Shown in pieces: positions 24,111-32,141 of a stretch of 48,327 nucleotides of DNA. The notes below the pieces were generated by a model that did no database searches, was not told the DNA's origin, and saw only the letters and a list, made by a program, of their open reading frames with translations. This DNA is from Bacteroidales bacterium (GTDB lineage Bacteria; Bacteroidota; Bacteroidia; Bacteroidales; UBA932): the NCBI GenBank assembly GCA_017453565.1, contig JAFTEQ010000064.1:1-48327 (forward strand), given 5' to 3'. How positions within the stretch are numbered: position 1 is the first letter of the stretch; the number at the start of each line of letters is the position of its first letter. The translations under genes were made by a program, and so were the position numbers.

Positions 24111-25049
24111 ATGATGAAAAAAGTGATTTCTACCTTGATTGCGGCAGCCCTCTGCATGGGTTTCGCCTTCGCACAGGATCTCAACCAGGCTACTGACACC
24201 TACAACAATGGGGCCACGGCGCTCTCGACCGGTGACAAGGCCGGCGCGCTGAACTATTTCACCCAGGCCCTCGAGATTGCCTCCAAACTTGGAGAGCCGG
24301 GTGTCGAGATTGCCAACAATTGCAAGAACGTCATTCCCAATATCCATCTTGAGATTGCCAAGGACTTCGCCCGTGAGGCCCAGTACGACCAGGCTGTGGC
24401 GAAGCTTAAGGAGACCGTGTCCGTGGCCGGCCAGTTCGGCGACGAGGGCGTGGCCGCTTCCGCCAAGGAACTGATTCCCCAGATCCTCATGCAGAAAGGC
24501 AGCTCGCTCCTGGGTGCCAAGGATTTCGCCGGTGCCGCCGAGGCCTACAAGGCCGTGCTCGCCGAGAACCCGGCCAACGCCCAGGCCGCCCTTCGTCTGG
24601 GGCAGGCCCTGAACGGTGCGGGTGACGCGGAAGGCGCCATCGCCGCGTTCGAGCAGGCTGCCGCCAACGGACAGGAGAAGGCTGCGCACAAGCAGATTTC
24701 GGTGATTCACCTCCGCAAGGCTGCCGGCGCCCTCAAGGCAAAGGATCCCAAGGCGGCCGTGGAGTCGGCGAACAAGGCCATTGAGTTCGACGAGAACGCA
24801 ACCCAGGCCTACTACATTGCCGGAAACGCTTCCAGCATCCTGAAGAAGAACAACGACGCCATCGGCTACTTCGAGAAGTATCTCTCCCTGGCGCCCAATG
24901 CCAAGAACGCTGCGCAGATCGCTTTCACCGTGGCTGCGCTTTACCAGCAGAACGGCAACAAGGAGAAGGCCAAGGAGTATTACCAGAAGGTGCTCACCGA
25001 CCCGAAGCTCGGCCCCGAAGCCCAGAAGCAGGTGGCCGCGCTCAAATAG
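24111..25049 (+). CDS. Exported TPR-repeat protein
   Basis: 312 aa. A signal peptide (MMKKVISTLIAAALCMGFAFA, cleavage before QDLN) leads into tetratricopeptide-like repeats over the rest: YNNGATALSTGDKAGALNYFTQAL, KGSSLLGAKDFAGAAEAYKAVL, LGQALNGAGDAEGAIAAFEQA, YIAGNASSILKKNNDAIGYFEKYL and LYQQNGNKEKAKEYYQKVL. Probably a periplasmic protein-protein interaction scaffold. Strong use of GCC/AAG codons suggests good expression. The U32 gene starts 4 bp after its stop. Confidence 0.88.
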   Translation: MMKKVISTLIAAALCMGFAFAQDLNQATDTYNNGATALSTGDKAGALNYFTQALEIASKLGEPGVEIANNCKNVIPNIHLEIAKDFAREAQYDQAVAKLKETVSVAGQFGDEGVAASAKELIPQILMQKGSSLLGAKDFAGAAEAYKAVLAENPANAQAALRLGQALNGAGDAEGAIAAFEQAAANGQEKAAHKQISVIHLRKAAGALKAKDPKAAVESANKAIEFDENATQAYYIAGNASSILKKNNDAIGYFEKYLSLAPNAKNAAQIAFTVAALYQQNGNKEKAKEYYQKVLTDPKLGPEAQKQVAALK

Positions 25050-25053
25050 GTCC

Positions 25054-26829
25054 ATGACCGACCTGGAGTTACTGGCTCCGGCCAGAAATGCAGACATCGG
25101 CATCGCAGCAGTTGATTGCGGTGCCGATGCCGTGTATATTGCGGGGCCCGATTTCGGGGCGCGCAAGGCGGCTGGTAACCCCATCGAAGAGATAGAGCGG
25201 CTCTGCGCCCATGCACACCGCTTTGGCGTGCGGGTGTTCGTGACCTTCAATATCTCGGTGCGCGACGTCGAACTGCCCGTCCTGCACGCCCAGATGCTGC
25301 AGGCACAGGCGGCGGGGGCCGACGCGTTCATCGTGCGCGACCCGCGCATCTGTTCGTGGACCGACATCACCGTTCCCCTGCACGCCTCCACCCAGTGCGG
25401 CATCCGCGACCTTGCGCAGGCCCGGCATTACGAGGCCCTGGGCTGCGGCCGTATTGTGCTGGAGCGGCAGCTTTCGCTCCGGGAAATACGGGAAATCTGC
25501 CAGTCGGTGCAGTGTGAGGTGGAGTGTTTCGTGCACGGAGCCCTGTGCACGGGCTACAGCGGGGCCTGCCGCCTTTCGGCCTGGCTCGACGGGCGGAGCG
25601 CCGACCGGGGCGATTGCATCCAGGCCTGCCGTTCCCGGTACGATCTGGTGGATGCCGGCGGCCGGGTCCTGCGGCGCGACGCCACGCTCCTTTCGCTCAA
25701 GGACCTGTGCCTGATCGACCGGCTGGAAGACCTGGCCGGGGCCGGGGTTACTTCTTTCAAGATTGAAGGCCGGCTCAAGGGCATTTCCTATGTGCGCAAT
25801 GCCGTGCGGGCCTATTCCGAGGCGCTGGACGCCCTGGTGGCGAAGGCGCCGGACCGCTGGCGCCGTGCGTCCTTCGGGCGTGTGAGCGGAGCTTTTACGC
25901 CCAATCTGGAGAAGACCTTCAACCGGGGGTATACCCAGTTGTGGCTGGACGGGAGGCGGGGCGGATGGGCCTCCGAGGAGGCCGCATCGCCGCTCGGCGA
26001 GCCGGCGGGCAGCGTCGCGACGCTGCGCCCCGCCCCCGGCGGTTCCGTGGAAATCCGCCTGCGCCCTGCGCAGAACGCGCTTACCCTGCACAACGGCGAC
26101 GGTTTCTCCTTCGCCACGCCACGCGGCGTGGCCGGTTTCCGGGCCGACGTCTGCGAGGGTTTCCTTATCCGCTGCAAGGCCGTGGAGGGCTTGTGCCCGG
26201 GTGTACGCCTCTACCGGAACTACGACGCCGCTTTCGAGCGGGAAATGGAAGCCCGGCCCGGCCGGCGTGAAATCGCTGTGCGCCTGTGGGTCAAGGTAGG
26301 ACAGCGCTTCTCCATAGATATCCACGCGGAAAGCGAAGACGGCCGGGTACTTGACTGCCCCTTCAAAACCGACCTGGAGCGGGCCGAGAACCGCGAAAGG
26401 GCCGAAGCGCTCATTTGCGAGCAGCTATCCAAGCGCAGCCTGCACTACATTTTCTCGGTAGTGGAAGTGGTTTCGGAAGCTTCCGGAGGGGCGTTGCCGC
26501 TGCTGAGTGCCGCCACGCTCAACGCCGTGCGGCGGCTGATCGCTTCGGACCTGGACACACTTCCCTGCGGTCGCAGGGCCATGCTGGCGGGTTCCCGCAT
26601 CGCAGCGGAGACCGCTGCGCAGGCGGCTGCAGCCTCGGTGTCCGGGCTGGACCCGTCGCCGGATGAGCCACTTATGCGCTCGCGCCATTGCATCCGCTTT
26701 GAGGAAGGCCTCTGCCCGGTGTATCAGGGCGCGAAAAACGGCGGCCCGCTGTTCCTGCTGAACAATGGCCGCCGCATCGAACTGCGTTTCGACTGCAAAC
26801 GCTGCGAAATGCTCCTCCTCCGCTCTTAG
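25054..26829 (+). CDS. Peptidase U32 family protein, RlhA-like
   Basis: 591 aa. U32 proteins include tRNA and rRNA hydroxylases (TrhP, RlhA); true peptidase activity is doubtful. The start MTDLELLAPARNADIGIAAVDCGADAVYIAG and the U32 signature with conserved Cys residues (ECFVHGALCTGYSGACRLS, then GDCIQACRSRYDL) are clear, as is FKIEGRLKG. The C-terminal half resembles the DUF3656 extension of RlhA, which makes 5-hydroxycytidine in 23S rRNA; assignment to that branch is tentative. The stop overlaps the PIN gene's stop by 4 bp. Confidence 0.85.
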   Translation: MTDLELLAPARNADIGIAAVDCGADAVYIAGPDFGARKAAGNPIEEIERLCAHAHRFGVRVFVTFNISVRDVELPVLHAQMLQAQAAGADAFIVRDPRICSWTDITVPLHASTQCGIRDLAQARHYEALGCGRIVLERQLSLREIREICQSVQCEVECFVHGALCTGYSGACRLSAWLDGRSADRGDCIQACRSRYDLVDAGGRVLRRDATLLSLKDLCLIDRLEDLAGAGVTSFKIEGRLKGISYVRNAVRAYSEALDALVAKAPDRWRRASFGRVSGAFTPNLEKTFNRGYTQLWLDGRRGGWASEEAASPLGEPAGSVATLRPAPGGSVEIRLRPAQNALTLHNGDGFSFATPRGVAGFRADVCEGFLIRCKAVEGLCPGVRLYRNYDAAFEREMEARPGRREIAVRLWVKVGQRFSIDIHAESEDGRVLDCPFKTDLERAENRERAEALICEQLSKRSLHYIFSVVEVVSEASGGALPLLSAATLNAVRRLIASDLDTLPCGRRAMLAGSRIAAETAAQAAAASVSGLDPSPDEPLMRSRHCIRFEEGLCPVYQGAKNGGPLFLLNNGRRIELRFDCKRCEMLLLRS

Positions 26830-27251
26830 GGGACCAAGACCCTGTCCAGGAAGTCCTTCACATCCATCACCTCCATCCCCCTGACGGGTCCGAGGCCTTT
26901 GTCGCGCGTGACAAACACGTCGCAGGCTTCGGACAGGGCGCAGGCAACCTGAGCCGCGTCCTCATAGTCTTTTATGGCACTGACGTTAGCTGCGGCGATA
27001 TCAGCCTGCGAGATGCTGACAATACGGACCTGTGTCATCAGCCGACCGATCAGGGAACGGAATTCGGAGACAAGGGCCTTTTCCTTTGCCGTATGGATAT
27101 AGGCGGCATCGATAATCGACTGCGTGGAAATGAGCGCATGGCAGCCGGCGGTCCTGATTGCTTGAAACAAGCGCACGGATTCGTCGTGCCCCTTTCGATG
27201 CTGTTCCAGAAGGTCCAGCAGGATATTCGTGTCAATAAAGACGTTCATCAT
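26826..27251 (-). CDS. PIN-domain ribonuclease toxin (VapC-like)
   Basis: 141 aa. PIN toxins are magnesium-dependent RNases. Acidic residues of the active site are visible: Asp7 in FIDTNILLDLLE, Asp98 in DYEDAAQVACA and Asp117 in VTRDKGL; the second acidic position, usually Glu, appears to be Asp48 (STQSIIDAAYI). The gene overlaps the upstream antitoxin by 4 bp (ATGA), the classic toxin-antitoxin layout. The RNA target is unknown. Confidence 0.88.
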   Translation of the reverse strand: MMNVFIDTNILLDLLEQHRKGHDESVRLFQAIRTAGCHALISTQSIIDAAYIHTAKEKALVSEFRSLIGRLMTQVRIVSISQADIAAANVSAIKDYEDAAQVACALSEACDVFVTRDKGLGPVRGMEVMDVKDFLDRVLVP

Positions 27252-27535
27252 TCGTTACCGTATTTAGACAAAAGGTAGGCTGCGCGCGGGTCGTGTTTTG
27301 CCGCGTCTTTCGCCATTTCCGTAACGTGTCTCCGGGTTCCGAATGAGGCCAGGTCGGAATCGATCTTAAAACTTTTCCGGTCAATTACCGGCCACTCCAG
27401 GCCGGCTCCCCTTTCCAGGGCAGAGACCATATAAGTGTTGAGGGATACATGCTCTTTCCGGGCCTTGAGACGGAGTTTGTCCAGAAGCGTCGCCTTCATC
27501 CTGATGCCGGTCTGAATCATGCCTTCTTTCTTCAT
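27248..27535 (-). CDS. Ribbon-helix-helix antitoxin
   Basis: 95 aa from the ATG at 27535. Residues 8-43 (IQTGIRMKATLLDKLRLKA... SLNTYMVSALERG) fit a ribbon-helix-helix DNA-binding domain: a beta strand with alternating charged residues and two helices. The C-terminal 50 residues are charged and probably wrap the PIN toxin. The longer upstream start was rejected because the promoter and operator lie there. It most likely autoregulates through the palindrome at 27540-27590. Confidence 0.82.
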   Translation of the reverse strand: MKKEGMIQTGIRMKATLLDKLRLKARKEHVSLNTYMVSALERGAGLEWPVIDRKSFKIDSDLASFGTRRHVTEMAKDAAKHDPRAAYLLSKYGNE

Positions 27536-27539
27536 AGTG

Positions 27540-27590
27540 GTAGCATTTTTGCAAAAATAGTAACAAATTACCATTTTGCAAAAACGCTAC
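27540..27590. promoter_or_regulatory. Toxin-antitoxin operator: long inverted repeat enclosing the promoter
   Basis: Two 17-bp arms, 27540-27556 and 27574-27590, are inverted copies with one mismatch, separated by 17 bp. On the minus strand the -33 element (TTTG within 27584-27579) lies in one arm, and the -7 element TATTTTTG (27559-27552) falls almost wholly in the other, spaced 19 bp. Binding of the antitoxin to both arms would block both promoter elements. Confidence 0.7.
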
Positions 27591-27599
27591 CTGCGGGGA

Positions 27600-28715
27600 T
27601 CAGATGGTGGTGCCGTCGGTGACGGAGACGGTTTCGTAGTCCTGGATGACGATAGTGAAATCCTGATTGTCGAAGACCACCGGGTTGGCCGGGTCCGTGG
27701 AACCGTATCGGGTGATGGTAGCCGTGGCAATCTCATAGCTCTTGCCCGCCACAAGCGTGGGCAGCGGAATGTGGTAGTAGAAGTCCTGCGTGCCGTTGCT
27801 GCGCGTCTTGGCCCAGATCACGAGTTTGGCGGCCGTAGCTCCCGGGGGTACGAAGAAATATTGGTTCAGGCTGAGGCTTCCGCCTATCTGGATGCGGTCC
27901 GCCGCGTTGTCGTTGTAGCTGCGGGTGGCGCGCAGGTGTTTGGTCCAGGAGCTGCTGTCATCGGTTTGCGTCTCGGTGGCATCGGTCACGTTCACGTAGA
28001 AATAGGGGTTTTCCATGCCGCCGCAGATGACGTCGTCGAACCCGGGCACTGTGAGGCTGTACTGGCTGGAGGGTTCGTTCCCGTTCCATGTGACCGTACC
28101 GTAATGGGCGGTGTAGCCCTGGTTTCCGTACTCGTTGTTGCTATCGGTGAACAGGCTGGGCGGACCGGGGTAGGAGGCCGAGAAATCCTGCACATACACA
28201 CCGCAAATCTCAAAACGGTCGAGCGCGACCAGGCGGTTGCCACTGTTGTTGACGGCGATGTTCCCGATCTTGATCCGGCTGTTTTGCGGTGAGACGGTTA
28301 CCGACACGGCGACCGCCTGCGGAACCGATACCGAAAGGGCCGAGCCGGAATAGACCTGCGTGAGGGTAGGGCCTGCAATGGGGTCGGTGGTGTATGTAAA
28401 GGTGGCGCTCACGTAGATGTCCTTGGCTCCGGCCGTGAGGGAAAGGGTGCGCGAAGCGCTGCCCCAGGCGGAGTTGTCGCTGTACTCCACGATCTCGGTC
28501 CCGCTGCGTTTGATGGTAACCTGTACGCTTTGGGCCTGGGTGATGGAAGTGGCGCTGCCCGAGAGGGCCGAACGGCTTTCGGCCGGGCCGGAAAGCTGGA
28601 GGGTGAGCGGGTAAAGGGTCTCGTCTTCGGGGGCAGAAAGCACGCGCTGTTTGTCGCACCCGGCAAGGGCCGCCAGGGCGAGACAGAAGGGAATCAATAA
28701 AGAAGTTCGTTTCAT
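27600..28715 (-). CDS. Fimbrillin-like lipoprotein
   Basis: 371 aa. Lipoprotein signal MKRTSLLIPFCLALAALAGC with Cys20 as lipidation site. The body is beta-rich with Ser/Thr/Asn-rich strands (VTIKRSGTEIVEYSDN, SLTAGAKDIYVSATFTY, VSVTVSPQNSRIKIGNIAV), like the N-terminal domain of fimbrillin/Mfa-type proteins, and ends DFTIVIQDYETVSV, similar to fimbrillin C-terminal strands. It starts 27 bp after the 407-aa gene and is probably cotranscribed with it. Family placement is less certain than for the 1801 gene. Confidence 0.65.
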   Translation of the reverse strand: MKRTSLLIPFCLALAALAGCDKQRVLSAPEDETLYPLTLQLSGPAESRSALSGSATSITQAQSVQVTIKRSGTEIVEYSDNSAWGSASRTLSLTAGAKDIYVSATFTYTTDPIAGPTLTQVYSGSALSVSVPQAVAVSVTVSPQNSRIKIGNIAVNNSGNRLVALDRFEICGVYVQDFSASYPGPPSLFTDSNNEYGNQGYTAHYGTVTWNGNEPSSQYSLTVPGFDDVICGGMENPYFYVNVTDATETQTDDSSSWTKHLRATRSYNDNAADRIQIGGSLSLNQYFFVPPGATAAKLVIWAKTRSNGTQDFYYHIPLPTLVAGKSYEIATATITRYGSTDPANPVVFDNQDFTIVIQDYETVSVTDGTTI

Positions 28716-28742
28716 AGTAAATAGGTTTATGATAATGAATGT

Positions 28743-29966
28743 TCATTCGAGTTCGAAGCCCACGATTACGTCGCCGAAGCGAGCCGACACCGTGTCTTCC
28801 TTTTGGAAAAAGGAGGCGTCGAGCTGGCCGCGCCAGACGATATCGTCCTTGTCGCGGTAGGGAATGTCCACGTCGAAACCATAGCTTTTGGAATTGACCT
28901 TGACCGTTGCGGAACATTTCCAGGAGGTCCAGGTTCCGCCGTCGTCTTCGGTGATGAGGAAGGCGAGTTTTTCGAGCTGGTTGGTGAAGTCGGTGAGCAG
29001 GACGGCCCGGAGGGGCAGTTCCAGCCCCATTTCCTTGCGCCGCACCACCACCATGAAATCGGTGACGCTGGGTGAATAGAGTTTGAGTTCCGCCTCGGTG
29101 GTGGCTTTGAAACCCTGCACCGAGCCGCATTTGATAAAGAATTCAGAGGCGCCGGCAAACCAGGAATCGTAGTTGCGCAGCATCTGGAAGTGCTTCAGGT
29201 AGAGCACGCGGCTGCCGCCCCGCGTGGCGGCTTTCCCGGCGGGCGCATCGCGCGGGCGGACGAGTTCCACCGGGGTGAAGGCGGAGTCGTCGTTGCGATT
29301 GATGACCCAGACCGGGCGGCTGCGGGCCACGTTTTCGTCGACATAGACCGAATCTACGACCACCAGGGCGTCCCCGTCGCGCCGGATTTCGTAGGCATAG
29401 TTCGACTGCGCTCCGTAGCCCGGATCGTAGGTGATGAGGGGAAAGCGTTCGCCGTCCCAGTCTTCGGAATAGGGCCAGTAGATCTGGATGTCCGATTCGC
29501 TGAGCGCGTCCAGGCAGGCCTGCACATCGGCCGCTCCGTCGCGGGTGGAGAAGCGCTGGAGCAGGGGCGAGCCCGGACTGGAGGCAAGGTATTCGGCAAT
29601 GAGGCTGCGCAGCGGCTGACGGTAGCGGCTTGCGGCCGCCGCACGGGCAGCCGGAGCGTCACCCACCCCGGATCCTGGGGCTTCGAGCAGGTTTTTCATG
29701 GTGTACTCTTCGTCGTAGCCGTTGCCCGACGAGGCGCCCACGGCGTCGTACACCTCATGCAGCTGCTCGTTCTGCAGGGGCAGGGCCGAGAGCATGCGGG
29801 CCACCTGTTCCAGCGGGAGTGCGGTCGCTGCCGGGGCGTCGGGCCCGGTATCGGCGGGCGCGGGGTCCGCATAGGCGCAGGAGCGTGCGCATACGAGGAG
29901 GAGGGATGCTGCAAGGAGCGAAAGGATGAGGCGGACGGGCGCCGCCTGGAGGGAGACGTTTTTCAT
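28743..29966 (-). CDS. Secreted protein of unknown function
   Basis: 407 aa. A signal peptide (hydrophobic residues about 10-30, ending near AYAD) is followed by an Ala/Pro-rich stretch. Residues 150-260 have Trp/Tyr-rich beta segments (IYWPYSEDWDGERFPLITYD); the C-terminal 130 residues alternate beta strands with an acidic/aromatic pattern (DDGGTWTSWKC, DIPYRDKDDIVWRG). No known domain was recognised. It precedes the fimbrillin-like lipoprotein in one unit, so a surface-related role is likely. Confidence 0.75.
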   Translation of the reverse strand: MKNVSLQAAPVRLILSLLAASLLLVCARSCAYADPAPADTGPDAPAATALPLEQVARMLSALPLQNEQLHEVYDAVGASSGNGYDEEYTMKNLLEAPGSGVGDAPAARAAAASRYRQPLRSLIAEYLASSPGSPLLQRFSTRDGAADVQACLDALSESDIQIYWPYSEDWDGERFPLITYDPGYGAQSNYAYEIRRDGDALVVVDSVYVDENVARSRPVWVINRNDDSAFTPVELVRPRDAPAGKAATRGGSRVLYLKHFQMLRNYDSWFAGASEFFIKCGSVQGFKATTEAELKLYSPSVTDFMVVVRRKEMGLELPLRAVLLTDFTNQLEKLAFLITEDDGGTWTSWKCSATVKVNSKSYGFDVDIPYRDKDDIVWRGQLDASFFQKEDTVSARFGDVIVGFELE

Positions 29967-30002
29967 AGCTCAATTCGTTTGTGCAAAGTGAGCCATTATT
30001 AT

Positions 30003-30043
30003 CCGTTTTCCTTCCCAAGAAAACGGCTATTTGCAGAAAACGG
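30003..30043. repeat. Three 8-bp repeats upstream of the secreted protein gene
   Basis: CCGTTTTC (30003-30010) is repeated inverted as GAAAACGG at 30019-30026 and again at 30036-30043. The first two form an 8-bp hairpin with an 8-nt loop; the second and third are direct repeats 17 bp apart. They lie between the end of prmC and the start of the 28743-29966 gene, so they may be an operator or a weak terminator (no T-run). Confidence 0.5.
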
Positions 30044-30061
30044 CCTCCGAGGGACGTAGAA

Positions 30062-30940
30062 TTAGGAATGGAAACCGCGGACGAAGCGATTTTTCCCGAA
30101 AATGTCGCGCAAGACCTCCACCTGCAGCAGGCCCGCTTCCTGCAGGACAGCCGCCGTTTCGGGGCCCAGGGCCTCGTTGATCTCCAGCACGAAGGCGCCG
30201 CCGGGCACGAGGAATGAGGCGCAGATGCGGGCCAGGGCCCGGTAGAAGCGCAGCGGGTCGGAATCGGGTACGAAGAGCGCCAGGGCCGGTTCGTGCTTCA
30301 GCACGTTGGGATGCATGGCCGCCCGTTCCTTATCCATAATATAAGGGGGGTTCGATACGATGAGCTCCGCTCCGGACCAGCCGCTCAGCGCCGCCGCGTC
30401 GAAGGAGGGATCGAGGATATCGGCCTGCGCGAAACGGGGCCGCAGGGCTCCGGCCGGGATGGCGAATTCCTGCTGTCGCGCCACGCAGAGGGCCTCTTTC
30501 GAGAGGTCGACACCCAGGGCGTCCGTACCCGGGCAGTCGAGCGCCAGGCTCCAGGCAATGCAGCCGCTGCCGGTGCAGAGGTCGAGTACGCGGGTACCGC
30601 CCGAGCGGGCCCGGACAAGGCGGACAGCCTCCGCCACCAGTTCCTCGGTTTCGGGGCGGGGGATGAGCACGCGCGGGTCTACACGGAAGCGACGGCCGCA
30701 GAAATCGGCTACGCCCAGGACATACTGCAGCGGGGTCCCGCCGGCGAGCAGTTCGAGGTCACGGAGCAGCCCGGGCAGCCGCTCTTCCGGAATGGGGGTA
30801 TCCGGTTCGGTAATGTGGAGGTAGGAAGGCACGCCCAGACGCCCCTGTACCAGCCGGAGCACGAGATTGCCTGCTTCCTGCGGAGGATAGAGCGCTTCCA
30901 GCCGGGCGGAAGCGTCGCGAATGAAACGGACCAGCAGCAA
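30062..30940 (-). CDS. prmC: Peptide chain release factor N5-glutamine methyltransferase
   Basis: 292 aa from a TTG at 30940; no ATG fits, and AGAGG just upstream overlaps the ddl stop. PrmC methylates the GGQ glutamine of release factors RF1/RF2. An N-terminal helical domain (to about residue 90) precedes the Rossmann methyltransferase domain: PRVLIPRPETEELV, VLDLCTGSGCIAWSLAL, and the catalytic NPPY motif in LIVSNPPYI. It is the last gene of the PBP1A-Ddl operon. Confidence 0.92.
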   Translation of the reverse strand: MLLVRFIRDASARLEALYPPQEAGNLVLRLVQGRLGVPSYLHITEPDTPIPEERLPGLLRDLELLAGGTPLQYVLGVADFCGRRFRVDPRVLIPRPETEELVAEAVRLVRARSGGTRVLDLCTGSGCIAWSLALDCPGTDALGVDLSKEALCVARQQEFAIPAGALRPRFAQADILDPSFDAAALSGWSGAELIVSNPPYIMDKERAAMHPNVLKHEPALALFVPDSDPLRFYRALARICASFLVPGGAFVLEINEALGPETAAVLQEAGLLQVEVLRDIFGKNRFVRGFHS

Positions 30941-30947
30941 GGGGCCT

Positions 30948-32132
30948 CTACTTCTTGCCGAGTTTCCCCGTCTTTGCACCCTGGCCCAGGTGCTTGAAGA
31001 TGTTGCCGCCGAAGTCGGTGACCTTGAATCCGGCCTCACGGCTGCGGGCGAAGGCCTGGTCGATGAGCCGGTCTACCAGGGCCGGGAACGGCACGCCGCT
31101 GAAGTCCCAGAGGTAGTTGGAGAGCGAGCCCGGAATGGTGTTGATCTCGTTCACGTAGATGCGGCGGTCTTCTTCGTCCTTGATGAAGTCGATGCGGGCC
31201 ACGCCGTCGCAGGCAAGCACGCGGAAGGTCTTGCAGGCCAGTTCCTTGATGAGCGAGGTCTCTTCGTCCGAAATCTTGGCCGGGAGTTCGCGTTTGGTCG
31301 ACTGCATACCCTTCGATTTGCCACCTCCGCGCATGTATTTGTCGTCGTAGGTGAGGATCTCGCCGCTGCGCATGGGCACTTCGCAGGCCGAGGCTTCGCA
31401 GTCCTCGTAGTTGCCCAGGACCGAGCAGTTCACTTCCTTGAGTTTCTCTACCAGTTTCTCCACGATTACGCGGGTGGTGAAGGTGCAGGCGTAGTCTACG
31501 GCTTCGATGAGTTCGGCCCTGTCGTGGGCGGGGCGGATGCCCACGCTCGAACCCGAATTGGCCGGCTTCACGATGACGGGGTAGCGGAGTCGTTTCTCCA
31601 CCGCATCTAGCACCGCGTCGCGGTCGGCATACCAGGCTTTGTCGTTGAACCAGTGGTAGTCCACTACCGGAATTCCGCTGCCCTGAAGGATAAGTTTCAT
31701 GGTGATCTTGTCCATGCCGTTGGCCGAGGCGAGCACGTCGCAGCCCACGAAGGGGATGCCGATGCAGGCCAGCACGCCCTGAAGGGTGCCGTCTTCGCAG
31801 TTGGTGCCGTGCAGGGTGGGCAGGATCACGTCGAGTGAGGCTACGACCTTCCTGCCGAACAGCCCCGGACGGGTTTCGTAAAGGCAGTGGTCGCCGTAGA
31901 CGGGGCGCATATACACCTCGGTGCAGGCTGCGAGCTGCGCTTTCATGTCTTTGTAGTTGGACAGTTCCAGCAGGCGCGCGCCGGTGTACCAGTGCCCGGT
32001 CTTGGCAATGTAGATGGGAATGATCTCGTATTTGTCGCGGTTCATGGACTCCATGGTCTGGAGCGCGGTGACCACCGAAATCTCGTTTTCTACAGAACGT
32101 CCTCCAAACAGGACTCCCACTTTGATTTTCAT
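30948..32132 (-). CDS. ddl: D-alanine-D-alanine ligase
   Basis: 394 aa; longer than E. coli Ddl (306-364 aa). Makes D-Ala-D-Ala for the peptidoglycan stem. ATP-grasp features: GVLFGGRSVENEISVVTA, LPTLHGTNCEDGTLQG, VKPANSGSSVG, EASACEVPMRSGEILTYDDKY and the metal-binding EINTIPG. The Lys-Tyr pair in YDDKYM is the pattern of D-Ala-D-Ala enzymes rather than VanA-type D-Ala-D-Lac ligases. A 30-residue C-terminal tail (FKVTDFGGNIFKHLGQGAKTG) is extra. It follows the MurF-like gene after 9 bp. Confidence 0.95.
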   Translation of the reverse strand: MKIKVGVLFGGRSVENEISVVTALQTMESMNRDKYEIIPIYIAKTGHWYTGARLLELSNYKDMKAQLAACTEVYMRPVYGDHCLYETRPGLFGRKVVASLDVILPTLHGTNCEDGTLQGVLACIGIPFVGCDVLASANGMDKITMKLILQGSGIPVVDYHWFNDKAWYADRDAVLDAVEKRLRYPVIVKPANSGSSVGIRPAHDRAELIEAVDYACTFTTRVIVEKLVEKLKEVNCSVLGNYEDCEASACEVPMRSGEILTYDDKYMRGGGKSKGMQSTKRELPAKISDEETSLIKELACKTFRVLACDGVARIDFIKDEEDRRIYVNEINTIPGSLSNYLWDFSGVPFPALVDRLIDQAFARSREAGFKVTDFGGNIFKHLGQGAKTGKLGKK

Positions 32133-32141
32133 ATCGCTTGT

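Noticed and set aside
30948-32132. VanA-like D-Ala-D-Lac ligase with resistance cluster
   Set aside because: The active-site Lys-Tyr pair of D-Ala-D-Ala ligases is present, and no vanH- or vanX-like genes are nearby.
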